DNA from: Crocodylus rhombifer | Taxonomy: Eukaryota > Chordata > Crocodylia > Crocodylidae | Direction of reading: 5' to 3' | DNA: 64,000 nucleotides | Assembly (NCBI GenBank): GCA_038503035.1 | Contig: JAVSML010024632.1 | Coordinates: forward strand, 1 to 64,000 | In this document: piece after piece, positions 24,034 through 36,044 of the stretch | How positions within the stretch are numbered: position 1 is the stretch's first letter | How the letters are laid out: every line of letters starts with the position of its first letter | Made by a program: the position numbers and the translations under genes | The notes under the pieces: model-generated | Databases searched by the model: none | What the model was told of the DNA's origin: nothing | The model's input: the letters and a program-made list of their open reading frames with translations, nothing else

Positions 24034-25365
24034 TTAGTTTAAAGCCCGGTGCAGCAGGTCAGCCAGCCTGGCTGAGAAGAGCCTCCTCCCCAGGGGAGAG
24101 AGGTGGAGGCCATCTCTTCCCAGCAGCTCGCTGCCTCTCTCGCCAAAGAGCGGGCTGTGGTCATGGAAGCCAAAACCTTCCCGATGACACCAGCGCCGCA
24201 GTCTTTGGTTGACTGCGTGGATCCTCCTCTCCCTCCTCAGCCCATAGCCCAAGACTGGAAGGATGGACGAAAACACCACCTGAGCTCCCAGACCCCTAAG
24301 CCCCGCTCCCAACTCCCTGTAGCACCTCATGACCTGGCTGGGGGTGCTCCGAGCCGTGTCATTGGTGCCCACGTGAATAAGGAACATGGGGTAGTGGTCT
24401 GTGAGCCGAAGGAGCTGCGGGATCCTCTCTGCAATGTCTTGGATACAGGCCCCCGGGAAGCAGCAGACTTCCCGGGCTAAGGGGTCGGGGCGGCAGATTG
24501 CCCCCTCGGTCCCCCACAGGATGGAGTCTCCCACAACAAACACCTTTCGCTTTGTCTTGGGGAGAGTGGGAGCAGTAGCTGCGGTCGAGCCTGGGTTGCC
24601 TGCGGGAGCCAGCAACCGAGCAGGCTCTGCCGGGGCTGCAAGAGGTGCGAACTTGTTGCTAAGCTCCAGCGAGGGAGGGCCCTTGGTGCGGCGGGCCTTG
24701 GGGCCCTTGACCACCTTGGTTCAAGCCGCTGACTGGGCAGAGCGGGAGGTCCCAGAGTCCTCCTTAGTCATTGAGAGAGACGGAGCTCTCCCCTGTGGCT
24801 CCTGGGGGAGAAGGGCCTGGCAGTAGGATTCTATCTCCTGCTCACAGTCCCTGATGGCACGCAGTCTCTGGACTGTGGCCTGGAGTTCCTCCAGCTGGTG
24901 CACCAGAGACCCCAGTAGGGAGCAGAGCCCGCAAGGGGCGGTGGCCATGCTCCCGGGCCCCAGAGCCTGAAAAAGGGACAGGCAGCCCCCGCAGCCAAGA
25001 GCCAGGGGCTCCGTCTGCATGGAGCCCGGAACCATGGGCTCCATCTGGGTGGCCGTCTCTGAGGTGGCCAATGAAGGGGCCACAGAGCCCGAGGGGACCC
25101 TCGGGGTGCAGCGCGTGCCGATCCATGTCATGCCTCTGGTAGGCTGGCTATGGCTGGGGCTGGCTATGGCTGGGGGGGGTTGCAGGCAGGGTCTTGTGCC
25201 TTCCCGCGTCCTCCCCTGCGCGAACTCCGCGCTAACTCGGGTGCCTGTTTGCACAGCCTGTTCACGCGGCTCCGGTCGTGCGGCTCCCTGTGGGGCTGGG
25301 CCAAGTAGGGGCCTGGGCGGGGGCTTGACCCGGCCCAGTACCGGGCAGCGGCCTCCTCCCAGCAA
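24034..25365 (-). pseudogene. CR1 ORF1 with SGNH/GDSL esterase domain, split by one in-frame stop
   Basis: Two frames in the same phase (25365-24721 and 24714-24034) are separated by a single TGA at 24721-24723. The N-terminal part has CGGC and CGLC pairs at about residues 125-128 and 145-148, like a small zinc-binding unit, then a short Leu/Gln-rich coiled-coil-like stretch (about residues 150-172). The C-terminal part is a SGNH hydrolase: VVGDSIL (Ser64 of the 226-residue frame), HVGTNDTA (Asn118) and DGLHLS (Asp201, His204), so every catalytic residue is present. CR1 ORF1 esterases are a known feature; they are thought to help RNP or membrane association, but the role is unsettled. The true start is uncertain: a Met at 25131-25133 is an alternative, because the first Met lies in the repeated 5' monomer. 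Confidence 0.85.
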
Positions 25366-25950
25366 GCGAGGAGTTAACCCCTTCCCACCACGAGCCCGCT
25401 TACCTCCGGCTGTGCTGGGGGTCGGCAGGGGGCTCGGCAGATGCTGAGGGGGTGTCTGGGGGGCTTCGGGGAAGCGGGAGCGCAGCGGGCTTCACCCGCA
25501 CGTCTCTCACCACTCCGGAGCCTACCTGAGTGTTTTTTGTTTTTTTTCCCCCCTGTTTGGCGGGTCCTTTTAAACTACGCGCATGCGCAGTGAGCCTGCT
25601 GTCGGGGGACACTGGCTTCTCAGGCCAGGGGGGCCCTGCCCAGGATTTGGGGGGCCCTGCCCTACAGGAGGGGGACTGGTGAGTACCTCCTCCTTTTCTT
25701 CTCTCTCCCTGGGGGGCTGGGCCAAGTAGGGGCCTGGGCGGGGGCTTGACCTGGCCCAGCACCAGGCAGCGGCCTCCTCCCAGCAAGCGAGGAGTTAACC
25801 CCTTTCCACCATGAGCCCGCTTACCTCTGGCTGTGCTGGGGGTTGGCAGGGGGCTTGGCGGCAGCTGAGGGGGTGTCTGGGGGGCTTCGGGGGAGCGGGG
25901 GCGCAGCGGGCTTCACCCGCGCGTCTCTCACCGCTCCGGAGCCTACCTGA
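25292..25950 (-). repeat. Tandem 5' monomers of CR1 (421-bp period, 1.6 units)
   Basis: 25292-25529 is repeated with few differences at 25713-25950, an exact offset of 421 bp; 25530-25712 is the rest of the one full unit. In the element's direction, a 238-bp partial unit comes first, followed by a full unit leading into ORF1. Both copies include the reading frame beginning MLGGGRC, so the upstream copy encodes a separate 128-codon uORF (25786-25400). The layout resembles the monomeric promoters of some mammalian L1s. Confidence 0.9.
25566..25590 (-). promoter_or_regulatory. Candidate CR1 promoter core: NRF-1-like site plus TATA-like box
   Basis: On + the sequence is CTTTTAAACTACGCGCATGCGCAG. 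On - it reads CTGCGCATGCGC, matching the NRF-1 consensus (palindrome GCGCATGCGC at 25579-25588), followed five bases later by TTTAAAAG (25568-25574), a TATA-like core. It sits inside the full 5' monomer upstream of ORF1, where an internal LINE promoter is expected. The function is inferred from motif and position only. Confidence 0.5.
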
Positions 25951-25951
25951 T

Positions 25952-27692
25952 ATCTGTCGCAAGGTATTGTCAGTACTCTGGTACAGGTCTTCAGTGAAAC
26001 CATTACAATGATAAATAAGACATTCCTCTGTGGTGTGCTATAGTTTGAATTTTTCCACATTCAGACTTGGGCTCTTTAGTAAAATTCCATTTATACAACA
26101 GGTAGTTACATCTACCTTGTTCAGTATAAACCCTCTTCAGTGTTATTTAGCTCCGCCATAGTAAAGCAAATCCAGGACATATAGATGTGGGGTCCATGGT
26201 AAGAAATTTATTAATGATGTCACTCATGTTCTATTGCTGGATCATAACCTCAGATTCCTCAGTCAGCTATTTTTCTCCACTCCAAAATGGGAGAAAAGAG
26301 CTGAATGAAGAAAAGGTTGACATCAAAGAAAAATGGATCCAGCAATACAACACAATTGACATTATAATAAATTAACAGAACTGTTTAGAATAATAAATTG
26401 GATATAACTAGGAAAAATCAGATGGAATCAAGTAACAGGAAGTTTATCATAGGAAAAGGATTAAACATTTCTGACTTAGGTATCTGAGGTTATGAAAAAA
26501 TAGCTGTCACAGGAAGCAGTGGCAGCACCAAGTCCTCCTTCACTTAAAACTAGATTGTACAAAAAGAACTAGAAACTAAACCTCCCATCCCCACAAAAAA
26601 AAAACCTCAACCATAACAGGGAAGAAGCCTGCCTAGAGATGGTTTCTGTGTTATATCAGGACTTTTCCATGCCTGTATTCCATTGGTGTAGCTCAGATTT
26701 CAAATGCACAAATTAAAGTAGAAGTAGTTTCTCTGTTGTCTATTTCAACATATCATTTCCACAGGTAAGATAAGAATCATGCCCTTCACGTCCAAGGGCC
26801 TGGACAGAAAAACTTATATTCCTATGTTATTTAGATAAGATGTGTAGCCTGATCTAAATTACATTTGGTTCAGGAATGGACAAATGTGCGGTTCTCTTAG
26901 GCAGCAGCCTGCATTAAGAGGGTATTACTGCATTCACTGCTAGGCAGTGGGGAAGCAGGTTTGCCTTTAGCAAACAGCCGCTCTCAGATGGACACAGAAA
27001 GGCAAAACCTAAACAAATAGAATAGGGGTGGAGCTCTCCACTGGAAGGGTTCAAGTTAGCTCATTTTAGAGGTTTATGACATCCTGCCACTACCTTTTTT
27101 ATACCAGCAAAATAATAGCAATATGCTGAAAATATTTTTTCTGTACAGGACCTGAGTATTATTAGCAGGAATGTCCCCAAAAATGGCTAATTTCACATAT
27201 ACTCAGGTTCCCTGAGTTTGGTGGTAAGGAGAGAATTTCAGTTTATTGAGGATCATGTTGGGTTTGGTATTGACATGCTTGCACCCTGTCCTGAGCCAAT
27301 ATGGCTGTAGTGTTATCAGGGAAATGGTCTACCTCCATTATCTAAACTGGAGCAGAAATGCTAAGGAAAAATCCAACAGAAGCCTACACCAGACCTTTCT
27401 TAAAATTTTGCCTACTTCTGAGCAAGGAACAAGTTACATTTCCCTATATTGAGACACAGGAGTCACCTCCATTCTGATCAGCATTGATTTAACAGATGAA
27501 CTAAATGATGCTTGAAAACATTAAGGCCCCAAAGTTGGGTTCCTACAGAATTAGAAAAAAATTTCCCTGAGTCAAAGGGAGGTCCTCCACCCACGTCAGT
27601 GTGTATTTGATCACTGCATATTTGATCAGTTTCACCTGGCCCCTATGCCCACGTTTAGGGACTCAAGTAGGTGGTCTGATTTTCCAACACAC
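25952..27692. other. Non-coding stretch, no gene recognised
   Basis: AT-rich unique-looking sequence right after the CR1 5' end. No motif-bearing frame or repeat boundary found. Confidence 0.5.
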
Positions 27693-28057
27693 TGGGTATG
27701 TCTACATGTGCGCATTTACTGTGCAGTAACCAAAATTACTGAGCAGTACAGGTACACATCTACACATACATGCCTGTATTGCACAGTAAATGTGGTGACT
27801 TATGCCATCTTGAGCATAAATGTGATACCTGCATCATGAATGTACCAAATTTACGCCCAATTAGGTTCTGTGCAGTAGCGCACATATAGATGCTTTACTG
27901 AACAGTAACACTGTGTGTGTGGACTGACTTGGGACTAACAGTGTTAATGTGTTTTAACGCCTACACATGTAGGCACCAGCCTATTTCTGCTTACTAAGCA
28001 GTAATTTACTGTGCAGTAAATTTAAGCTGGTGTAAATGCATGTGCAGATATGCTCAC
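27693..28057. mobile_element. MITE with TGTCTACA-type ends (365 bp)
   Basis: The left end is TGGGTATGTCTACATGTGC and the right end reads GCATGTGCAGATATGCTCA, an imperfect inverted copy. The interior is built of ACTGTGCAGTAAA and TTTACTGTGCAGTAA palindromes. Related sequences occur at 43231-43487 and 61717-61972. No coding capacity. Confidence 0.65.
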
Positions 28058-31000
28058 TTAGCATCTATGGCTCAGAGACAAGAATCCCAATGTTATCTCA
28101 GATAATATGTGGAAGACAGAGGAGAGTCATATAAACAGCTGTTGTTTTTGGTGCCCCATTTTCCAGCCTCCAAAGACCAGAAGGATTCTGATAGATGGTG
28201 CAAACACATTTTTAAAAAAGAAACAAGATCCTTGATGGAAAAATGTGTCTAGCTAGACTTCTCTTAGAAGTGTATTTTCTTATAGACACCTGTCTTTCCA
28301 GCAACAAGAATTTGTGTGAACAGGATATACAATTTCTATGGCAGTGTTCGGCACCACTCATGATGCCAGACTTTTTGAGCCTCTATTCATAGCTCTGCTT
28401 GAAAGAGCAATGCTGATTCTATTTTTGGTTTTCAATGAGTAGCTGAGTTTTTTATTTTAATATATAGGCCATGTCTACTATAGATCCATGCTGTTTTCAG
28501 CAGTGGGTATGGAGTCACCTCAGTCTATGGAATTACTGAGGAAAGCTCAAGGAATCAAAAGATAATTCAACAAGAAAAATAATTAATGTTGTTTTTGGAC
28601 TTTCCTTTTTCTTGCTGAAAAGTCAAAAAATAACTAAAGGGCAAAAGAAGCCAAAATAAACATTTTCAAAACATGTCTATCTAAGAGTTGCATGCCTAAT
28701 GTTACGATTCACTATCATAATGGTATCAGAAGACGAATACAGTAAGGTTTTAATGGCCAGCTGCATGACAGATACCACAGCTCACAAAGTTATTATAAAA
28801 ATAAAAGAGTTATCAGTTGATTCCTAAAATAAACTAGAATGTTTGGTAAAAAGATATTGTATAAAAGAACATTGTTCCTTGAATTCAAGTGGATGCATAT
28901 AAGCAAACTGACTACAATAAACACATCCATTCCTGTAAACCTCACTCACATGCATGGTCCTTTTAAACTCATTACCCACATGTCTTGGAGGGTACAGAAA
29001 GAAACCCTAAGTGTTGTTATAGAAGTTCTAGCTCAGGGAGCAGCCCTTCAAGGGAAAATGTCACTCTTATGAGATCATGTCCTCCCACAGCAACCCTTCA
29101 CAATGTACATTACTGTATCCCTCCTGGTATCTTTCAAGACAGAAGCAAACAACATCACTAAAACGTGAATGCACAGCAGATGCAGAAGGAATTCATAATC
29201 TATTTCTTCCTGAAACCTCTCTACTCATCCCTTGGAGGTACCTTGTGCCCCAGGCAATATAGGTAGCGAGTGCCTAGTACATGCAGGAGATCACAGAGAA
29301 CAGGCATTCCCCATCACTGGGTGATACAGTGTGTGGATGTGATGGAGGTCACTCTACAACCAGAGCATATCAGGATACATCCAGTCCATCACAAATAAGT
29401 CTTAGTACTTGTAACAGTATTAGTAAAAGCTGCAAGGCCAGGCCCCAGCTAGAACAACTCACATGAGGGGATGAATGGTGCATATACCTATGCCCACAAA
29501 GCTCAAAACAATTTCAATTAGAGGGATATTACCAATGGACAGTCTGCAAAAATACTTTAGTAAACTTCAGTGTGAATTTGGCATCGGACAGGATTACAGG
29601 ATTCAATTGTAATTATTCACAGGGTATTTTATTCTTTGCACAAACCCTTCTCTGCAACCCCATGTTCTCTCCTGTCCTTGTAAGACCTGTATCATTGCTT
29701 ATAACAGAACAACCTTTTTGGCAAGCGTGCCATATATTAGTACTGCTGTCTCCCTAAATACCACTCCAAACCTTTTCCTTTACCTGATTTGCTAATCAGC
29801 TTTCTGCTCCTTGCCCTATGCTCTCTAACCAAGTTGCTGCTCTATCTTCTGCTTCCACCCCATGCTCTCTGTTTGATTTGATGCTCTGCTTTCTGCTCCC
29901 TGCTCTACCTGCCATTGTGCTGCCTTTTTCCTCCCCAATCTGCTATATGCCATACATGGAGGATGCCCATACCCCTTATGATAACCACAATGGAGGCTGG
30001 CCACCCTGGCTTAAGAAATTTCAAAGGGATATTTAATTCGAAGGAAAAGAAGCCCCCGTATTTACTTGAAAGTTATGGGTTATAAAATGACTATTTTATA
30101 TCAAGGATCATTACACAACTCATTAAAGATCCATGTTCTCCCCCCCTCCATCTCGCTTTCCTTAAAATAGATACATTTTCTATGTGGAAATGGCTTTATC
30201 TGATTTTTCTGGATGCCTGTGCTCATGACATGGCATTTTAATGATTATTATGCATATTAGTTTGTATTAAATAAGCATGGTATTAAATGGATAGTTTGTA
30301 CAGGGAGACCCAAACTTTGTGAAGACTATCATGGAAATGGCATATCTCTCCATAAATGCAATGCTGACTATTAAATAGTACTATTTCATTACTTTTTCCT
30401 CAGTCCATAGCCTGGGGGAATACACTGAATTCTAATGCTGCTTGGTATATCATTAATGCCAAATTGGGGCCAGAAATAGCCGGATATCAACTTGGGAAAT
30501 AGACTAATTGCATGATAACATGAAACTTTCTGGAATGGCATAGATTTATAGAAGTTCTACAGTAACTAGCTCAGTACTGGTACCATGGCCATTTGTGTCA
30601 GAGACAAGCTTGATATAGCTTATTTATGTCTATCCTGCCTTCCATTCCAGTGAGATTCAAATCATTCAGGGTTGGTTATAATAGGTAAGAAGAGGTGTCT
30701 AGTTGTTTTCAAATGTAATGGACATATTGTCAACTGAAAGTCAGTCCCTTTACATAACCCTCATGATATAAATAGGCAAGAAGCTGCATCAACACTTCCC
30801 AAGATGGAACCTGATCTAATGTAGAGAAGTCTCCACTGCTATCCTGCTCTTTTGCAGGCTACTTATGCTGAAGGAGAGTGTAGGATAGCTCCTAAAAAGC
30901 TCCTAAAATTGCCACTACAGTGGTGCACAGAAGCCTTGATGGAACTAGGAGCTAGGCCAAAAACTTTTACTGCAAAGGGGTGGTGGGAAGCAGCACTACC

Positions 31001-31452
31001 ACAGGATCTTTCTGGAAATGACTGGACCCTGACAAATTCCTACAGGGAAAGCAAGTTTACAGAAAACCCTACCCTCAAGGAACATGAAGGAATAGCAAAA
31101 TTGATGTAAAATGGTGTCTACGTCTCAGCTACCACAACATCACAGCATTCAAGTCTTGTACTTCTAGGATGACTTGGGGAAAAAAAAAAAGATAAAAATG
31201 GAAAATGTACCACATACAGACAGACCTAGAAACAAAGAATTCCTTCTGACTTATGTCACTGCTGTGGACTCCTTACCACTTGTGCTATTTATAAGCATAT
31301 TGCACTTGCACTGATTAAACTGACTGTGATACACGCCAGCATGTACTACGTGTGATTTCAACAAAGTCAATGGGATACTGCAGGGTGCAGTGGCCTATGA
31401 GTGAGATCCTAGTTCCCTTTGGTCATAGAAGTGGCAGTCTTTTAGTTGTCTA
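28058..31452. other. Non-coding stretch with a pyrimidine-rich patch
   Basis: No gene recognised. From about 29770 to 29935 a CT-rich low-complexity patch carries repeated GCTCT/TTCTGCT words. Otherwise the sequence is AT-rich and unique-looking. An A-run lies at about 31181-31191. Confidence 0.5.
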
Positions 31453-31844
31453 AGGCTAGAAATAGACATTCTGGAAAGGAACAATTTTGCTGTGCCACAA
31501 TGTGTTGCAGCACAGCTGATCCATTTCACTGAGCAAAACACACCGCCCCTTGTCCCACCCTTGATGGTACAGGACAAGGGGTGATGAGATCTCCCCACTT
31601 TCCCCACTGACCCAGACCTACAGCATGGGCCTGAGGCACGAGGGAAAATGCCACAAGGTAATAGATGTCCAACGCAATAAAGCAACAGAATCTATTACTA
31701 CCTTTTGTTGTATCACTGATTTTCCTGTTATGTGGTGCAACAAAGGGTAAGAACATCTATTTCTCAAAATTTGTAATTTGTGCCACCTTAAAAATCTTTA
31801 AGGTGGAACAATTAGGATGTCAGACAATGTCTGTTTCCACCCTA
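31453..31844. mobile_element. TIR element related to the one at 56425-57230 (about 392 bp)
   Basis: The left end is AGGCTAGAAATAGACATT and the right end, read inverted, is AGGGTGGAAACAGACATT. Both resemble the 18-bp perfect TIR AGGCTAGGGACAGACATT at 56425/57230. The interior does not obviously match that copy, so they may be different derivatives of one transposon. No target duplication was resolved. Confidence 0.45.
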
Positions 31845-33240
31845 ACTGGCATTTCTGACACTTAAGGACACTAATCCAGGATACATAACTCTAAATTCAT
31901 AGATGACTATGTATACCAATGGCTAAGTGGCAATCCCAGAAACAAAATGATGGTGATGGGTTCTCCTATGTTTTAACACCAATAGCTGAATGTTTTGTGT
32001 CCTACAGTTAAGAAGCTGGAAACCTGGGTTCTAGGCTCAGAGAGGTTTGAAAACTGCAGCACTTTGACTTTCTAGCACAGCATTCAGGCCCTTTTTCTAG
32101 GGCTCCTTGTGAAGTTGAACCTCTGCCCCTTGCATTTAACAGTCAGGTAGTGCAGGGAGAAGTTTCTGCCTCATTAGGAGCAAGGCACCAGGCCAGAGCC
32201 CAGAGCTTCTTTCTAGATGAGGAGGCTGAGAATCCAGATGGCCAGTTTTCCAGGGAAGTGCCCCAGGCACACTACAATTGGAGCTAAAACATAGGAGTGT
32301 CATTCTCATCCTCCTCCAGAGTCTAACACTCACTCATCACAGTTTTGAATTGCCTACATTTTTGGGTCTTACATACCAGTATACATTCACAAGTAGTGTG
32401 CGCACTTATTTACATTAATTTACTTATATACATACATGCCTGGCCAATGGTTAGTCTCCTGTGTATGCTGAGTCTACACACATAGTGCTCACCCCCACTT
32501 AGACATCCACAATGTTGGGAAATGGAAACCCTTTTCCAGTCCTCTCGTACCTCACCTGTCTCCAACAACTTGAAAAACATTGTTCCAAGAGCTCCATGAG
32601 TCTTTCTGCCAAATCATTTAGTAGGAAGGAATACAATTTATCAGGCCCTGCTGACCTTAATTCCTTTAAAACTGAGCAAAAGCTCTCTGACCATTTATTT
32701 CTTCTGTTATCACTATCCTCAGTCTGTCCCCTTTCTTGTCCAGATAATCTTTATTAGCAGTCTGGTTGCAATTTTTATTGTGTGAAGACCAAGACAACAT
32801 AGCTGTTCAGTTGTTCTTAGCATCTTCTTTTAAGTATTCATCTTGGTTCTTTAGCAGTGAACCCACGCCTTCTTTGGTCTTTCTTTTCTGACATATTGAT
32901 GGAATCTCTTTTTATTGTTCTTAATTCTCCTTACTAAGTATAGCTCATTTTTTGCTTTTGCAGGTATAAAATGGTTACATAAGTCCCTCCTGGATTTTGA
33001 ATCTATGATTAAATTGACATATTATTTTAAAATAAAAATATTAACTGTAAAGTATCTCAACATATGCATTCCAATGAGTCCCCTCCCCAGAAGTGGTTTC
33101 ACTGTTGTGCTGTAGTAACTGTTCAGGGTCAGACCCCAAACTTACAGCCTCATCATACATTAGTCATTCCATTGTCTTCCTAGCTACTGCTCATATTTGC
33201 AAAGGCTAAAGAATGAGGTCCATTACTTGGGAAGCATTTT
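31845..33240. other. Non-coding stretch, no gene recognised
   Basis: AT-rich sequence with no recognisable frames or repeats. Confidence 0.5.
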
Positions 33241-33260
33241 GGAGAAGAATGACAATATGA

Positions 33261-33402
33261 ATCCTATGTGTGTTTGACTTAGACTCTTTGTCAGAGCTGG
33301 GCTAGGAAGAGGGGAGTTGAAACATAACCAATAATATTACATATTGGTTAAGTCTTCCTAGCCTGGCTCTGACAAAGAATCTAAGTCAAACACACGTAGG
33401 AT
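33261..33402. repeat. 142-bp near-perfect palindrome (50-bp arms)
   Basis: The left arm 33261-33310 and right arm 33353-33402 are reverse complements at 46 of 50 positions. The arms share TGTTTGACTTAGA, TCTTTGTCAGAGC and GCTAGGAAGA. The 42-nt centre carries its own 8-bp inverted pair (AACCAATA/TATTGGTT), so the whole could fold into one long hairpin. It may be a foldback MITE or a hairpin-RNA locus; no family is recognised. Confidence 0.85.
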
Positions 33403-33753
33403 TTTAATAAAGTTAGAGTACTTGCCTAAAAAACTGGGAGTTTTGCCGTTGTCTTTAATTTTTGTGTCAGCCACATGTGAATGTTTAAAAGATGGAGAAA
33501 AGATAATATATTCACAATTAAATATCACCCTAACAATATATGGGCCTGATTCATTTCCATTCATGCCTCCTTATATTAGTTGTACATTGACACCTGCATT
33601 CAGAGCCTTTTAGAGAGTGGTGTAAATAGTCTTTAATGTAAATGAGATTCCAGGTCCTGGTGTATTTAATTGATACAGATCTATAGGATAGCTGTAGACC
33701 TGGATCTGCCAACATAGGCACACTTTCCTTTCCTTTTTGTGTTTTATCAACAG

Positions 33754-34084
33754 TGGGTGCATCTATACATTCACTTTACTGTGCTGAAATGCAAGTGTAG
33801 ATGATGACTGTGGGGGGCCAAACTCCTGGCTGCCACCTAGTCATGTATAACTCCACAGGTTTTGCACCCTCATGCCCCAGCCAGCCTCTCTGCCAGCTGA
33901 TGACACCACCCAGAACCCAGGGATGAGCCCTCTGTGCCTCCTGGCAGCCCAGGCCTGTTCAACCCAAGCTCAAACTGCTATTGTCCCAGGCGCATGTATA
34001 TACACGGATCCTGGGAGCAGTTTACTCTGCCTCAAATAGCTCCAAAGTCTTGCTTCACTTTAATTTCATGTGTAGATGCACCCA
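33754..34084. mobile_element. MITE with TGGGTGCATCTA ends (331 bp)
   Basis: TGGGTGCATCTATACAT at 33754 and its inverted copy ATGTGTAGATGCACCCA ending at 34084 match at 16 of 17 positions. Subterminal CACTTTA motifs also mirror each other. No coding capacity, and no clear target duplication. Confidence 0.75.
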
Positions 34085-36044
34085 GTGAGTGATACGGCTG
34101 GCAGAGTTGTAAACAAGCGTTTTTTATTAAGCATGCCCAAATGACTACTATTACATGCTTTGGTTCTAGCATTCTCAGGGTACCAGCCTAGTGCTCACTT
34201 GTATTTCTGACCCTGAGCCACAACAAGCTAAGTCCCTTCTTAAAACCTAGGCTTTTTTTTAAACTCTCACTGTTCCATTAATCATGCTACAGGGAAAATA
34301 TCTCTCTAAAGAACTTTTAAAAATACATATCTAATCATTACTTCATTTACTCCATGGTGAACATATATTCCATTCACAAATTAATCAAATGTGAGGTAAT
34401 ATTAAATTGGAGCTGCACTTTCTTCATGAAAATATAAATGTATCTCTTTAAACCTAGGAAGTCCTGAAGTCTTTTCATAACATACTTTATAATGCATGCC
34501 TGCTGTTTCCACACAATATTTTTTTCTCAGTAATTTTCGATTAACAGTAGTTGAACTTCCATTGTGGGTGTTTCATCTGTGATATGCAAAATGCTGTCTC
34601 TTTAAACTACAGAAAGCAATAATTGTTCATCTCCCCATCTGCTCAATGACAGAATTACACGGCACCCCACTGGTCATGTTTTACTAAACACTGACACATG
34701 TATTGCTTTATTTGAAATGCAAGTTCTGTGGACAGACTCTGCTAATGAAAATACTTTTTTAAACCACTTTCAACTTATTTGCTCTTTTCTTGGGGAGCGA
34801 ACATCATAGACCAAGATCTTTTAAAATGAGTTCCAAAATTCTTTACACATCTAAATAAGGCCCTGATACTGCAAACACCTGCATGCATACATAATTTTTT
34901 TATTGTAAGTAGTGTCATTATTTTCAGTGGGACTTTTCAGGATAGTAGAGTTACATGGATGCAGAAGTATTTGTAGCAGCAGGACCTAGATTTTCAGTCC
35001 TGCACTCACTAAACTAAGTGGGAGTGTTAGCATTAACTGCATTGAATTCAAGACTGGACTCTGTGAAGCTTGTCTTTCATAGCTTCTGAAGAAATCAATG
35101 CGAACTGGTAAGTGCTTGGGACTTCAGAATACAGGCCATTTATTAAGGCCTTGTATACAAAAAGAAGCTGTACTGCTTTAACCATACAGATACAGTTAAA
35201 AGCTGTGTGCACACATTCCTTTGGTTGTGCTATATACACTCTTACAGAACTACAGGAAGCCCACACCGGTGGTTCATAATCTTTTCAGATTCAAGGCACC
35301 TCTTAGAAAATGCCACCTCTTAGTTTTCACTCATTTTCTGACTGGAAAAATAATATAGCAATTCTTCTGTTGCAGAGAACTCAGAAAGACTATAACAGGT
35401 CAGAATATTTTTTACACTTATTTGAAATCTCTGGGTAGGTACCTGCATACCTAATAATGCTAATATTGCCCAGCACCCTACAACACCTTTAAAAGGATCT
35501 CATGGCACCCCGGTCTATTATTTTTCCATAGTTAGAAAGTGTAAGAGCAGAGCATTCTCAGGTTCTGAGAGACTGAGAAATTGCCCACACATTACATGCC
35601 GTGCTACAAAAGACCGTGCTACAAAGAAATTTCTGTTTGAAACAGTAACTTTTTATGGCAGTTTCACCATTTTTGTGGCATTTATATAAGAATATATATA
35701 TATATTGTTATCCCCAATACAGTTATACAGGTATTAACTATAAAAGTGCAAGACAATAATTAAATTAGTACAATGTCTAGTGTGAATACAATTGTACATC
35801 TTTTCACCCTCCATCCCTGGGAAACTTCACCTGCAGACTCAACTGATCAGCTGTTGCTATTATACACACATGCAAACACGCACACATACCTATACATATA
35901 CATATATACAACACACACATAAATACATGAGACAGGCAGAGTATGTGTTCATTTTGTACCAATACCAAAATTGTGCATATAGCATCCAATTTAAAATGGA
36001 CTTTAGATGTAACATTACAAAACTATTTTCTAAATACTTTATTG
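34085..36044. other. Non-coding stretch with microsatellites and a possible hAT relic
   Basis: No gene recognised. (AT)n lies at about 35692-35706, and an AC/AT-rich microsatellite-like patch at about 35862-35932. Around 35266 the words GGTGGTTCATAATCTTTTCAG resemble a hAT left end, with a possible decayed body to about 35520, but the right end is not convincing. Confidence 0.4.

Larger units (their letters stand above)
21031..25951 (-). mobile_element. Near full-length CR1 LINE, antisense (about 4.9 kb)
   Basis: Read on -, it runs from a GC- and CpG-rich tandem 5' region (25950-25292), through ORF1 (25365-24034), ORF2 endonuclease (about 23955-23411) and RT (23395-21154), to a short 3' UTR and an ATTTCATAG tail ending at about 21031. 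The length and complete domain order fit a full CR1. The RT is very close to the copy at 54881-56244, so it is a young subfamily. Many CpGs in ORF1 and the 5' region also suggest youth. Several stops, frameshifts and catalytic changes make it non-autonomous. Confidence 0.95.

Noticed and set aside
25019..25786. Long plus and minus frames in the CR1 5' region
   Set aside because: The plus frame is a shadow of ORF1 and the minus frame at 25400-25786 is the duplicated monomer uORF; neither is a host gene.
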